From assembly GCF_022538115.1 (NCBI RefSeq), contig NZ_JAKZAL010000002.1:1-64000 (forward strand): 64,000 nucleotides of DNA. Reading direction: 5' to 3'. The notes under the pieces were generated by a model. The model saw only the letters and a list, made by a program, of their open reading frames with translations, ran no database searches and was not told where the DNA came from. Source of the DNA: Cognataquiflexum rubidum. Lineage in GTDB: Bacteria; Bacteroidota; Bacteroidia; Cytophagales; Cyclobacteriaceae. Positions 54,612-63,915 of this stretch are shown in pieces. A program made the translations under genes and the position numbers. Position 1 is the stretch's first letter, and every line of letters starts with the position of its first letter.

Positions 54612-56543
54612 ATGTTATCAATTAATAATCTTTCTTACTTTATCGGAGGCCGGGCGCTTTACGAAAATGCCGCTCTCCATATCAAACCTAAAGACAAAAT
54701 CGGATTGGTCGGTCTGAACGGAACTGGCAAGTCGACTTTGCTCAAAATCATCAACGGCGATATCCAACCGAGTTCAGGGGAAGTCCAAAAAGCGAAGGAT
54801 TGTACCATCGGTTTTTTGAACCAGGATTTGCTTTCTTACCAATCAGAAGACAGTATTTTGGATGTGGCCTTGGAGGCATTCAAAGAGACGCTCCAACTCG
54901 AACAAGAAATAGAAAATGTGCTTCATCAGATGGAAACAGACCATTCTGATGAGATTATCAACAAGTTGGCGAGGCTGCAGGACCAGTTCGAAGCCAATGA
55001 AGGCTATACCATCAAGGCCAAAGCGGAAGAGGTTTTGGAAGGAATCGGATTCAATACAAAAGACCTTGGCAGACCGCTGAAGACTTTTTCCGGAGGATGG
55101 AGAATGAGGGTGATGCTTGCCAAGTTGCTTTTGGAAAAGCCTTCTTTGCTGATGCTTGATGAACCTACCAACCACTTGGATTTGCCTTCCATCCAATGGG
55201 TGGAAAATTACCTCAAAAATTATGAAGGTGCTGTTGTGGTGGTTTCCCACGATCAGGACTTTTTGGACAATTGTGTAGATATCACGGTCGAGGTGTCACA
55301 TGGGTCGCTGACTTCCTACTCCGGTAATTATTCTTTCTACCAAGAGGAAAAGAAGGAAAGGATGGAAATCCAGCAAAATGCTTACGAAAACCAACAGCAG
55401 ATGATCAAGCAGACGGAAAAGTTTATCGAGCGATTCCGTGCCAAAGCCACCAAATCCAATCAGGTGCAATCCAGGATCAAAGCCTTGGACAGACTTGACC
55501 GGGTCAATGAAGTGGTGGATGACAATATCTCTGTAAATTTCAAATTCAAATTTTCGCAGAAGTCAGGAAGGGATGTGGTTGTTTTGGACCACGTATCCAA
55601 AGCATATGGGGATTTGGTGATCTTGAAAGACACCACCGCAAGGATCGAAAGAGGGGATAAGATCGCTCTGATCGGAGCCAACGGAAAAGGTAAATCCACG
55701 CTTTTAAGGATTGTCGATGGTACCGAACCGATCAAAGGAAAGCGCGAACAGGGACACAATGTCATCAAGTCTTTTTATGCGCAGCACCAGTTGGAGGCTT
55801 TGAATGTCGACAATGAAATCCTTCAGGAAATGGTGCAGGCAGGTTCCAAAAAAACCGAAACCGAACTCAGAAATGTGTTGGGTTGCTTTTTGTTTACCAA
55901 TGAAGATGTTTTCAAAAAAATCAAAGTCCTTTCCGGAGGTGAAAAATCCAGGGTTGCTTTGGCCAAAACCATGATCTCAGAGGCCAACTTCCTGCTTTTG
56001 GATGAACCAACCAACCACCTTGACATCCAGTCTGTCAATATCCTGATCCAGGCGATGGAGCAATATGAAGGAACTTTCATCACTGTTTCCCACGACAGGC
56101 ATTTTATCCGTGGTGTGGCCAACAAAATCTGGTACATCGAAGAAAACAAGATCAAAGAATATCCGGGAACCTATGACGAGTTTGTATATTGGAAATCCCA
56201 ACAAGCCGCATTACCTGCTGACACCAAACAGGATTCCAAACCAAAACAGGATACCCGAAAAAAGGAATTGAGTATCACGGAAGTGAACGAAGCAAAGAAA
56301 AACCTAAAGAAGAAAGAACAGGAACTTGCTTTGATTGAGGAAAAAATCCTTCAGATTGAATCCAAAAAAGCAGAATTGGAAAAGAAAATGGCCGATCCGG
56401 TCGTTTTTTCAGACAATAAAAAAATGGAGGAAACCAATCAGGCATATCAAAAACTGAAAAACCAGGAAGCCGAACTCAATCAAAATTGGGAGACTTTGGT
56501 AGAGGAGATTGGTTCTTTGCAGGATACCGCTTCTTTGGCATAA
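54612..56543 (+). CDS. ABC-F family ATP-binding protein
   Basis: ABC-F proteins have two nucleotide-binding domains and no membrane part; they act on the ribosome or on translation, some as antibiotic-protection factors. The 643-residue protein has two Walker A motifs (GLNGTGKST, about 35-43; GANGKGKST, about 353-361), two signatures (FSGGWRMR and LSGGEKSR) and DEPTNHLD twice. The linker between the domains (about 235-320) and a C-terminal coiled coil of about 95 residues are typical of the Uup/YdiF branch. It is unlinked to other translation genes. Confidence 0.93.
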   Translation: MLSINNLSYFIGGRALYENAALHIKPKDKIGLVGLNGTGKSTLLKIINGDIQPSSGEVQKAKDCTIGFLNQDLLSYQSEDSILDVALEAFKETLQLEQEIENVLHQMETDHSDEIINKLARLQDQFEANEGYTIKAKAEEVLEGIGFNTKDLGRPLKTFSGGWRMRVMLAKLLLEKPSLLMLDEPTNHLDLPSIQWVENYLKNYEGAVVVVSHDQDFLDNCVDITVEVSHGSLTSYSGNYSFYQEEKKERMEIQQNAYENQQQMIKQTEKFIERFRAKATKSNQVQSRIKALDRLDRVNEVVDDNISVNFKFKFSQKSGRDVVVLDHVSKAYGDLVILKDTTARIERGDKIALIGANGKGKSTLLRIVDGTEPIKGKREQGHNVIKSFYAQHQLEALNVDNEILQEMVQAGSKKTETELRNVLGCFLFTNEDVFKKIKVLSGGEKSRVALAKTMISEANFLLLDEPTNHLDIQSVNILIQAMEQYEGTFITVSHDRHFIRGVANKIWYIEENKIKEYPGTYDEFVYWKSQQAALPADTKQDSKPKQDTRKKELSITEVNEAKKNLKKKEQELALIEEKILQIESKKAELEKKMADPVVFSDNKKMEETNQAYQKLKNQEAELNQNWETLVEEIGSLQDTASLA

Positions 56544-56574
56544 TTTTTTATATTGTTACTGAAAACCAAAGCCC

Positions 56575-57843
56575 ATGCGTAGTTCGATCGCCGTTCTGAT
56601 TCTTCTTTTCACTTTTTCTTCCTCCCTTTTTGCTCAAAAGGTTTTTGAAGACAGGGTATTTGAAGAGAATATCCAATCCGTAAGGATATTTCCTGCCTCC
56701 GTTGAATACGAAGCGCAGATGAGTTCTCCGGTGATCGAGTTGAATGGCGGCATTCCAATGAAGCTTGTATTTGATGATTTGGCCTATGATCCGGATATGT
56801 ATTCGGCCAAGATCATCCACTGTAATTTTGATTGGACACCCTCTGACCTCAAGGAACCCGAATACCTTGTCGATTTCAATGAATTCAACATCTTGGATTT
56901 CAGCTATTCCATTGACACCCGGATTCCCTACCTCCAATACAATTTTATTTTGCCCCGCGTCACCAAATCCGGTAATTATGCCATCATGGTGTACCGAGGA
57001 AGGGATCAAAAGCAGGTAGTGTTGACCAAAAGGTTTATGGTTTTCCAAAGAATCCTAACCGTAGCTGCCAAGGTTGTGCCACCAAGTCAAACAGAAAACA
57101 GACGCGCTGTCCAGCAAATCAATGTCAATATCAATTACAAGACGCGGGAATTGTTTGATCCCAAAAACAACCTGAAAGTCATGATCCGGCAAAATCAGCG
57201 TTGGGACAATACCAAGTTATTGAAAACCCCGACAATGATCCGCGAAGACATCAAGCTGATCGAATACCAGCTTTTTGATGGGAGCAATACTTTCTGGGCA
57301 GGAAATGAATTCAGGTTTATCGACTTGAGGTTTGTCAGGTCTAGAGGATTGGGTGTCAAAGCCATCAAGATGGAGGAAGATGTGGTCTATGCTGAGGCCG
57401 GGATCGATAAACCAAGACCACAGGGCGTCTATTCTGAATACCTTGACTTAAATGGGCAATATGGCATTATGAATCTTGAGCGTAGGAATTACGAACTGGA
57501 AAGCGAGTATATGCTCGTGACTTTTAATCTGGAGGCGGAACCAGGGAATGAGGTTCCCTATGTCATAGGCGCCATGACAAAATGGGGAAATGACCCAACT
57601 TCCAAAATGGTTTATAATAAAGCCACCAAAATTTTTCAATCCACTTTACTGCTAAAGCAAGGTTGGTACGATTACCAATATGCTTATAAAACTGCTGAGG
57701 GTTGGAACATGACGCCTTTTGAGGGGAATTATTTCGAAACCGAAAATGAGTACGAGATTCTCATATATTTTCGAGACATGGGCTCGCGGTATGACGAACT
57801 TATCAGCTACACCAACCTCAATCCAAATAAGAGGAGGCTGTAG
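56575..57843 (+). CDS. Type IX secretion system plug-type protein (DUF5103)
   Basis: A 422-residue exported protein with a signal peptide (about 1-20, SSSLFAQ). The DUF5103 N-terminal segment is clear: FEENIQSVRIFPASVEYEAQMSSPVIELNGG, then HCNFDWTPSDL. The family includes the plug protein that closes the SprA translocon of the type IX secretion system. The rest is beta-rich with a late EPGNEVPYVIGAMTKWGNDP segment. It lies 31 bp after the ABC-F gene. No other T9SS gene is in the window. Confidence 0.85.
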   Translation: MRSSIAVLILLFTFSSSLFAQKVFEDRVFEENIQSVRIFPASVEYEAQMSSPVIELNGGIPMKLVFDDLAYDPDMYSAKIIHCNFDWTPSDLKEPEYLVDFNEFNILDFSYSIDTRIPYLQYNFILPRVTKSGNYAIMVYRGRDQKQVVLTKRFMVFQRILTVAAKVVPPSQTENRRAVQQINVNINYKTRELFDPKNNLKVMIRQNQRWDNTKLLKTPTMIREDIKLIEYQLFDGSNTFWAGNEFRFIDLRFVRSRGLGVKAIKMEEDVVYAEAGIDKPRPQGVYSEYLDLNGQYGIMNLERRNYELESEYMLVTFNLEAEPGNEVPYVIGAMTKWGNDPTSKMVYNKATKIFQSTLLLKQGWYDYQYAYKTAEGWNMTPFEGNYFETENEYEILIYFRDMGSRYDELISYTNLNPNKRRL

Positions 57844-57964
57844 GGATCAAAAAGTTTAAAGGTTTGGAAAGTTTTAATGTTGGTGGAACAGTTGAGTTTT
57901 TTTGAAATGATGTAAATTTCCTCATCTTACGAAGTATAATAAACCTTCTGCCAACAACAATCCA

Positions 57965-59545
57965 ATGAAAGCCCAAAGCATAAAAGTAAAACCACGTCTA
58001 ATAAGTGGCCTTTTGGCAGCAATATTTTTTACCTTATTATTTGGCTGCAAAAATGAAAATACCGGCCAAACTGAGGTGAATAAGCTACCCAATATCGTCA
58101 TCATTTATCTGGATGATTTGGGATATGGTGATCTAAGCGCTTACGGTGCCACCGAATTGCAGACTCCTCATATGGACAGGTTGGCCAATGAAGGTATGAA
58201 GTTCATCAATGCTTATGCCACCTCCGCCACCTGTACGCCTAGCAGGTATGCTTTGCTCACAGGAATCTATCCCTGGAGAAATGAAAATGCCAAGATTTTG
58301 CCCGGTACCGCCCCCTTATTGATTGGGGTTGATCAGATGACGATACCAAAAATGTTGAAGTCCAAAGGTTACCACACAAGCATTGTAGGCAAATGGCATT
58401 TGGGATTGGGTGAAGGAAATATGGATTGGAATCAGCGCGTTTCACCCGGACCCAATGAGGTTGGGTTTGATTATGCCTATATCATGGCTGCGACGCAGGA
58501 TCGAGTACCGACTGTCTATATAGAAAATGGGCTTGTAGTCGGTTTGGAAGCGGATGATCCCATTTTGGTGGATTACGACAAAAATTTTGAAGGTGAACCG
58601 ACGGGTTTGGATAATCCTGAACTGATCAAAATGAAATGGCATCACGGCCATAACAACAGCATTGTCAACAGTATTCCCCGGATCGGTTTTATGAAAGGAG
58701 GAGAAAAAGCCAAATGGGTAGATGAGGATATGGCAGACCATTTTCTGATCAAAGCTCAGGAGTATATCCGTGAAAGGAAAAATGAAGAAAATCCATTTTT
58801 CCTCTATTTTGCCATGCAACAGCCACATGTACCAAGAACTCCGCACCCAAGATTTGTAGGCACTTCGGGCATGGGACCTAGAGGCGATGTGATTTTGGAA
58901 GCAGACTGGGCCATTGGAGAATTGCTGAAGACTTTGGAAGAAGCAGGAATTTTGGAAAATACCTTGGTGATTTTTTCTTCAGACAATGGGCCTGTTCTGA
59001 ATGATGGTTACTATGATGAAGCCGTCGAGAAAATAGGAAATCATAAACCCGCAGGAATCCTGAGAGGTGGGAAGTACAGTCTTTTTGAGGCGGGAACAAA
59101 GGTTCCTTTTATGACCTATTGGAAGGGGAAAATCAAACCTGGGGTTTCTGAGGCCTTGGTATCACAATTGGACTTGTTCGCTTCTCTGTCCAAGCTTGTA
59201 GGAAGTGATATGGACACTGAAGACAGCAAGGACATGCTGGCAGTCCTGATGGGAGAAACAGATCAGGGAAGAGAAGAATTGATTTTGGAGGCTACCACCA
59301 AAACAGCCCTTCGCAGCGGGGATTATATCATGATACCTCCTTACAAAGGACCTGCAGTAAATCAATCTGTCAATATAGAACTGGGAAATGACCTTCAATA
59401 TCAACTCTATAACCTCAAGGCAGATCCAGGCCAAAAAAACAACATTGCTGCGGCAGAACCTGAAATGCTTGAGAAATTGAAGAAAAGATTTGAAGAATTG
59501 AGGGGTGTCGGAACAGGAAATATTGAACAATTGGAATTGAAGTAG
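57965..59545 (+). CDS. Sulfatase, lipoprotein
   Basis: A type I sulfatase of 526 residues with the formylglycine motif C90-TPSR, so it needs maturation of that Cys. Metal ligands include Asp50-Asp51 (IIYLDDLGYGD), and a later SSDNGPV holds further ligands. An N-terminal lipobox LLFGC (Cys28) anchors it to a membrane. Sulfatases of this kind remove sulfate esters from polysaccharides; no carbohydrate operon surrounds it, so the target is open. It follows a 120-bp spacer after the plug-type gene. Confidence 0.92.
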   Translation: MKAQSIKVKPRLISGLLAAIFFTLLFGCKNENTGQTEVNKLPNIVIIYLDDLGYGDLSAYGATELQTPHMDRLANEGMKFINAYATSATCTPSRYALLTGIYPWRNENAKILPGTAPLLIGVDQMTIPKMLKSKGYHTSIVGKWHLGLGEGNMDWNQRVSPGPNEVGFDYAYIMAATQDRVPTVYIENGLVVGLEADDPILVDYDKNFEGEPTGLDNPELIKMKWHHGHNNSIVNSIPRIGFMKGGEKAKWVDEDMADHFLIKAQEYIRERKNEENPFFLYFAMQQPHVPRTPHPRFVGTSGMGPRGDVILEADWAIGELLKTLEEAGILENTLVIFSSDNGPVLNDGYYDEAVEKIGNHKPAGILRGGKYSLFEAGTKVPFMTYWKGKIKPGVSEALVSQLDLFASLSKLVGSDMDTEDSKDMLAVLMGETDQGREELILEATTKTALRSGDYIMIPPYKGPAVNQSVNIELGNDLQYQLYNLKADPGQKNNIAAAEPEMLEKLKKRFEELRGVGTGNIEQLELK

Positions 59546-59929
59546 GCTGTAGCATCAGGCTAGGATCTTTAAGTCCGGGGATAGATTTTCCGGATTTTTT
59601 TTATTTCGAATTGGGCGAGTCAAGTTAAAACATTGGGGCCATCAGAAGTTCGTTGAATTTTTGGTTTTTTCAAAAAAATAGGGGCCAAAAACAGAGTACT
59701 CTCATCCTCTGTCAATGACCCCTTCAGGAAAAGATTTCCTGATTTCTTAAATGATTGCCTTTCTACAAAAATGTAATGGGACAATCGGGAAGATGGATAA
59801 TTCCATCTTTTTATATTGTTCTCCAACCTTTAAACCCAACGATCAGGTGCAGTCTCTAGCGGCTGCAGGAAAAGGAAGGATCAGCTCCAAATCTGATTAC
59901 CTATACCGGGTTTTTTTGATAAAACCATT
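59546..59929. other. Convergent spacer between sulfatase and usher-like gene
   Basis: About 380 bp, no gene. A terminator-like hairpin sits at 59574-59602. A 68-codon open frame on the minus strand (59620-59826) lacks a family match and a leader and is not annotated. No terminator was found for the usher unit on the minus strand. Confidence 0.45.
59574..59602 (+). terminator. Terminator of the sulfatase gene
   Basis: TCCGG (59574-59578) pairs with CCGGA (59590-59594) and is followed by a run of Ts, 28 bp past the sulfatase stop. The stem is short. Confidence 0.6.
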
Positions 59930-62900
59930 TTAATACTTTAAAATCCAAGAAGTTTCTGCCGATTCTATTTTGGCTTTTTCAAGGGCTTTGGCAGCAGATT
60001 TATAATCTTTATACTTTCCTACAGCGATTCGATAATTTTCGGTTTCGTTATTAGGGAAGATTATCCAAACAGCTTTTCCTTTGTCTATGAATTTTTGAGC
60101 CTCTATCCTTGCTGAAGTTTTATCCGGAGACGTTGCTACGATCACATAATAATACGGGACCTGTTCCTTTTCAATGACTATGCTGAGTTTGGAGTGGCCG
60201 AGCTTAGAATCACTGAAAAAATCAGGTGTTTCTTCCGCTGTAGTAGCTTCATTTTCAACATCTTCCGACTCCTCGGATTCAGGATCCGAAATTTCAGCCA
60301 TATCAGCCGCCAGTTCTTCTGAAATCGGGTTAAGTTCAAAATTCAAACCTTCTATATAATCTCCCTCAGAAAGGGCCTTGATCTCAAACTCTAGGACCTC
60401 TTGGACTATTTTTGCCTGCAAGAAATCCAGCTGTGCGGGATCAATTTCCAAGGTGTATTTTCCCGGAAGGAGGGAGAAGGTATAAAATCCGCCATCGGAG
60501 AAAGTCCGGATTGTTTCCAAGAAATCTTTCGATCCTACTTTTTTGAGAAGCAACCTCAAGCCTCCGATACCCTGTTTTTCTCCGTTTTTGTTGATGATTG
60601 CCATACCCTCTATCGTTCCTGTGCGGTACAAAGGGACATCTATTTGCTTGTATCTGTTAGGTTCTGCCACGAGATTAAAGCTCGTCACCTTTGGGGCAAG
60701 TGATGGGTCCGGCAGGGAACTGATGTCAATGGTCATCTTGTAAGTCCAATAGCTTTGCATCTGCGACATCCTCAATATTCCGTCAGAACCAAGTACCATG
60801 TTTGCGGACCGGTCTAACTGAACCGCTTTTGCTGGTACTATTTCTTCCCCTTCATCATATTTTTCGTTGTTGTTTTGGTCGACAAACATCCGGACTGAAA
60901 TTCCTGATCTTCCAATTTGATCCCTGTTTGAAGGTAAAATCATTTTCCCTGCAGGATCGTAGGCCAATGAACCACTGAAACTTTGCCTTGCAGCATAGGA
61001 TTTACCCCGTTTGTTAAACTGGGAAGAAGTACGGATTGCATTGAAATCATACAAAAAGCCGACCTGCAGCTGACCCTGTTTGTTTATCATGTCTCTTTCA
61101 TATCCCAAAGTAAATCGCCCATGCTTGAATAAAGTCTGTGAAAACAAGGTGTTCCAAGCGATAGGTTTGTTTCCTTTGACATCATACCTCATCTGCCCTC
61201 TGAAAAATATCCCTCTCACAAAAACAGGCAAACTAGGGCTTCTCGGCAATGAATAGGTTAGTGAGGAGGTGAGTAGACCTTTGGTATTCCATGATTCGTT
61301 TTCGCTCAGATTGAAGTTGCCGGCGATGTCACCCCGGTAATTGAACCTTGTGCTGACCCGACCTATCTGGGTATTGAAATCTGCCTGAATATTGGATCTG
61401 AAGCCACCTTCAAGCCAGATTTTTTCTCCGGAAACCCTGATTCCCGTAAATCTTCCAAAAAGCTTGAATGGTAAAAACACGTTCAGGTTGGCATCCCTGA
61501 TCTGATTCTCTCTTGTAAATTCGCTGCTGCCGACGTACTCGGTGACCTGAGTGCTGATATTGACATTGTTGGCATAAAACACACTTCCCGTGGCCCTGTA
61601 ATACCTGTCAGGCAACACATCTACATTGAATAAATATTGTTGAAATATGCGGGTCGATATACCATATACATGGTACATCTTATTTTCTCCAAATGGGTTT
61701 CCATAATCTATCCCCGCCCGTACGGTCACGGAATTGGATAAGCCTATAGCCACATCTCCGTGGGTGGCCCGGTTGTCTGACAGGCTGTCCAGACTATTTT
61801 GGACAAAGCCGGTTTGAATGTTATAGGTGACAAATCCCTTGGGAAGAAATGTAAAAGGAATCTGAAACTGACGGTCTTCGGTAATGACTTCCCCATTGGG
61901 AGTATATATCCTGATGGTCAGGCGGGTGGTACCAAAGGAGATCGGGGCATTGAATCTGTAATATCCCACCTCATCCGCTCGGGAAAAATCTACGAGCTGA
62001 CCTCCGATCAATAACTCCACTTCCGAATCTGCTTCCGTGTATCCATCAATGATAAACACATCAAGTTCCTGACGGGGAACTACCGGATTGTTGCTGATCG
62101 ATATCCCGGTGAGGGCCAAGCTATTTGTCTGACTGCTGGTATTGATCTGTCCTGCGGTGATTGTGGTGAGCAAAACATTTTTTTCAGGCTTCATGGCACC
62201 CGGCAAAACATACCGCCATCTCAGGCCTGAATAATCGATATCGATGTTTTTTCCGTTTTGGTTGCCTGCAATCGCCCCTTCAAAATCCCCTCCGAGCAAT
62301 TCCATCCCGGTTCTTAGCTGAAAGGAAGTATTTGTTCCCTGATCGGTTTTGTCAAAATTCAAGACATAGTCCATTAATCCCAAACTTAAAAATTTTCTTT
62401 CCCTGTCATAAAGCATGGGGACAGACTCATCCGTCTTGTTGTTGGATTGAAGATTTTTTCTGAGCATCTCTCTTTTCTGCCTTTCCTCCACAGGAAGCGG
62501 ATATTGTGCCGTAAAGGAGGCAGATAGATTAAGGATATTCACCGTAAACTGGAGACCAAAAATTCTAAGGTAATAATCAGGGTGGAAATAAAGGTCTGTA
62601 TCCCCCAGGAAAAATTTGTCAGCGGGTAAGGTTTCTTCCTTACCGTTGATCATGATTTTATTTTGTATCGGATCTATGGACCAGGGATTTTTTTTGTCAG
62701 GAAAAACGCCGCTGAGCCCTTTGCCGGAGCTGAGACGTTCGTTGGGGATATATAACAAACTCAATACTTCACCAACCGGCAAATAGGCCTTATCTCCAAA
62801 AAAGAGTGCGTTCAAATATACTTGTCCGGTCGAAGGATGGGAAAGAATAAGCAAAGCTTCTCCATCAGGTTCTTGCTGGGCTTGGATCGGGTTGGAAAAA

Positions 62901-62977
62901 CCCAATAAAAATAACAGCAATAACACAAGCTTGGTAGGCTTTGAAATCTTCCACAAATATGTTGTGAAGGTTTTCAA
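59930..62977 (-). CDS. Usher-like outer-membrane protein with Cna-B/SdrD-like and SPOR domains
   Basis: This 1015-residue exported protein (signal peptide about 1-33) lies just downstream of a PapD-like chaperone. An N-terminal periplasmic region (about 40-190) contains VYLNALFFGDKAYLPVGEVLSLL. Residues 301-390 (PRQELDVFIIDGY...LLIGGQL...GTTRLTIRIYTPNG...PFTFLPKGFVTYNIQTG) match the pattern of the plug/middle region of fimbrial ushers. A barrel of alternating strands follows to about 700. A Cna-B/SdrD-like domain (about 710-900; VRMFVDQNNNEKYDEGEE) precedes an acidic linker and a C-terminal SPOR domain (942-1015). SPOR domains bind denuded peptidoglycan, so this usher may be tied to the cell wall. 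It would assemble and export subunits to the surface. Confidence 0.75.
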   Translation of the reverse strand: MKTFTTYLWKISKPTKLVLLLLFLLGFSNPIQAQQEPDGEALLILSHPSTGQVYLNALFFGDKAYLPVGEVLSLLYIPNERLSSGKGLSGVFPDKKNPWSIDPIQNKIMINGKEETLPADKFFLGDTDLYFHPDYYLRIFGLQFTVNILNLSASFTAQYPLPVEERQKREMLRKNLQSNNKTDESVPMLYDRERKFLSLGLMDYVLNFDKTDQGTNTSFQLRTGMELLGGDFEGAIAGNQNGKNIDIDYSGLRWRYVLPGAMKPEKNVLLTTITAGQINTSSQTNSLALTGISISNNPVVPRQELDVFIIDGYTEADSEVELLIGGQLVDFSRADEVGYYRFNAPISFGTTRLTIRIYTPNGEVITEDRQFQIPFTFLPKGFVTYNIQTGFVQNSLDSLSDNRATHGDVAIGLSNSVTVRAGIDYGNPFGENKMYHVYGISTRIFQQYLFNVDVLPDRYYRATGSVFYANNVNISTQVTEYVGSSEFTRENQIRDANLNVFLPFKLFGRFTGIRVSGEKIWLEGGFRSNIQADFNTQIGRVSTRFNYRGDIAGNFNLSENESWNTKGLLTSSLTYSLPRSPSLPVFVRGIFFRGQMRYDVKGNKPIAWNTLFSQTLFKHGRFTLGYERDMINKQGQLQVGFLYDFNAIRTSSQFNKRGKSYAARQSFSGSLAYDPAGKMILPSNRDQIGRSGISVRMFVDQNNNEKYDEGEEIVPAKAVQLDRSANMVLGSDGILRMSQMQSYWTYKMTIDISSLPDPSLAPKVTSFNLVAEPNRYKQIDVPLYRTGTIEGMAIINKNGEKQGIGGLRLLLKKVGSKDFLETIRTFSDGGFYTFSLLPGKYTLEIDPAQLDFLQAKIVQEVLEFEIKALSEGDYIEGLNFELNPISEELAADMAEISDPESEESEDVENEATTAEETPDFFSDSKLGHSKLSIVIEKEQVPYYYVIVATSPDKTSARIEAQKFIDKGKAVWIIFPNNETENYRIAVGKYKDYKSAAKALEKAKIESAETSWILKY

Positions 62978-63035
62978 AATGAATTTAAGTTAAAATGGGG
63001 GTGATTAAACTTAAAGGGTTAATTTCTGATCAAAA

Positions 63036-63857
63036 TCAAAGTACCTGCACTGAGAAGGTTTTTCTCGTAGAGGCAGCCTGTATGAGGTCTGAGGTGGGGA
63101 TATCTGATCTTTCTGTTTTGAATAGTACTTCTAAGGTATATTTACCAGGCTTGGTATCCTCGGGCAAAGGAATTTTGAATGACCTTTTGCCCTCAAAATA
63201 CAGTGCCAATGTCTGTTGCTGTTCTTTGATGATGTTGCCTGAGGCATCTTTGACCACGGCATTGAAGCTTCCAAGATAAGGAGAGTTGCCGGCCACTTTA
63301 AATTCTGAATCGACTACAATAGAGAGGGAATCTACTTTGGTTTCTATTTGGCTGAAATCCAGGCCTGTCGATACCGCCCCTGATTTGTAAAACATGGCGA
63401 TGACCTGTTCAAACTGGAAAGTAACCTGTGTGGCGATTTCAGCGGTATTAGTCTGTCCTACATCTGCTGTCTGTGCATTGGAAAGGACTTTTACACGGGT
63501 AAAATAAGTCCCGGCTGCCTTGGTCCTGTCGGGTTTTACCTGCAGCCTTACGGTCTGCTGCTGTCCCGGAGCGAGGATAAATGATCTGGGGAAGGTTCTG
63601 ACCCTTTCGGTGAGTCCGTATTGACCTTCTTTGATGCTGTCCGTATAGACCATTGACACATTTCCCAATGAATCCGTGGCAGGATAGCCAAACATGAAGC
63701 TGATGTTTACCTCTTGGGGGGTTTCTGACCCATTAGAGACAAAGAGTGTTCCGACGCCATTGGCATCCGTAAATACCGTAGTCGGGGCAAGAGAAACCTG
63801 AGCATTAGCCTCTAAGACTAAAATAAACAGGATTAGAGAGTAGAATAATTTTTTCAT
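63036..63857 (-). CDS. PapD-like periplasmic pilus chaperone
   Basis: A 273-residue protein with a signal peptide (about 1-19, MKKLFYSLILFILVLEANAQ). It starts at ATG 63857, within a frame open nine codons upstream. Two Ig-like domains are predicted. The first carries VSLAPTTVFTDANGVGTLFVSNGSETPQEVNISF and the F1-G1-like block RTFPRSFILAPGQQQTVRLQVKP. The pattern of fimbrial chaperones (P-x-x-x-x-L-x-P-G-x-x-Q-x-V-R) is visible. A C-terminal Ig-like domain follows (KPGKYTLEVLFKTE). It should stabilise subunits by donor-strand complementation before transfer to the usher. It lies 58 bp upstream of the usher. Confidence 0.8.
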   Translation of the reverse strand: MKKLFYSLILFILVLEANAQVSLAPTTVFTDANGVGTLFVSNGSETPQEVNISFMFGYPATDSLGNVSMVYTDSIKEGQYGLTERVRTFPRSFILAPGQQQTVRLQVKPDRTKAAGTYFTRVKVLSNAQTADVGQTNTAEIATQVTFQFEQVIAMFYKSGAVSTGLDFSQIETKVDSLSIVVDSEFKVAGNSPYLGSFNAVVKDASGNIIKEQQQTLALYFEGKRSFKIPLPEDTKPGKYTLEVLFKTERSDIPTSDLIQAASTRKTFSVQVL

Positions 63858-63872
63858 GAGAGTATTGAAAAT

Positions 63873-63905
63873 AACCGGTGGCAATGCTGGATTGCCACCG
63901 GTGGG
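63873..63905. repeat. Strong hairpin between subunit and chaperone genes
   Basis: ACCGGTGGCAAT (63874-63885) pairs perfectly with ATTGCCACCGGT (63891-63902) around GCTGG. There is no U-run right after it. It sits 14 bp after the subunit stop and 16 bp before the chaperone start, in minus-strand terms. Such inter-cistronic stems often stabilise or limit transcripts, as expected if the subunit is made in excess. Confidence 0.7.
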
Positions 63906-63915
63906 TTGATAGGAA

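Noticed and set aside
59620-59826. Minus-strand frame of 68 codons after the usher gene
   Set aside because: No family pattern, no leader; it overlaps spacer DNA between convergent genes.
59930-62977. TonB-dependent receptor
   Set aside because: No TonB box, plug signature or SusC-type N-terminus; the chaperone next door and the plug-like region fit a usher better.
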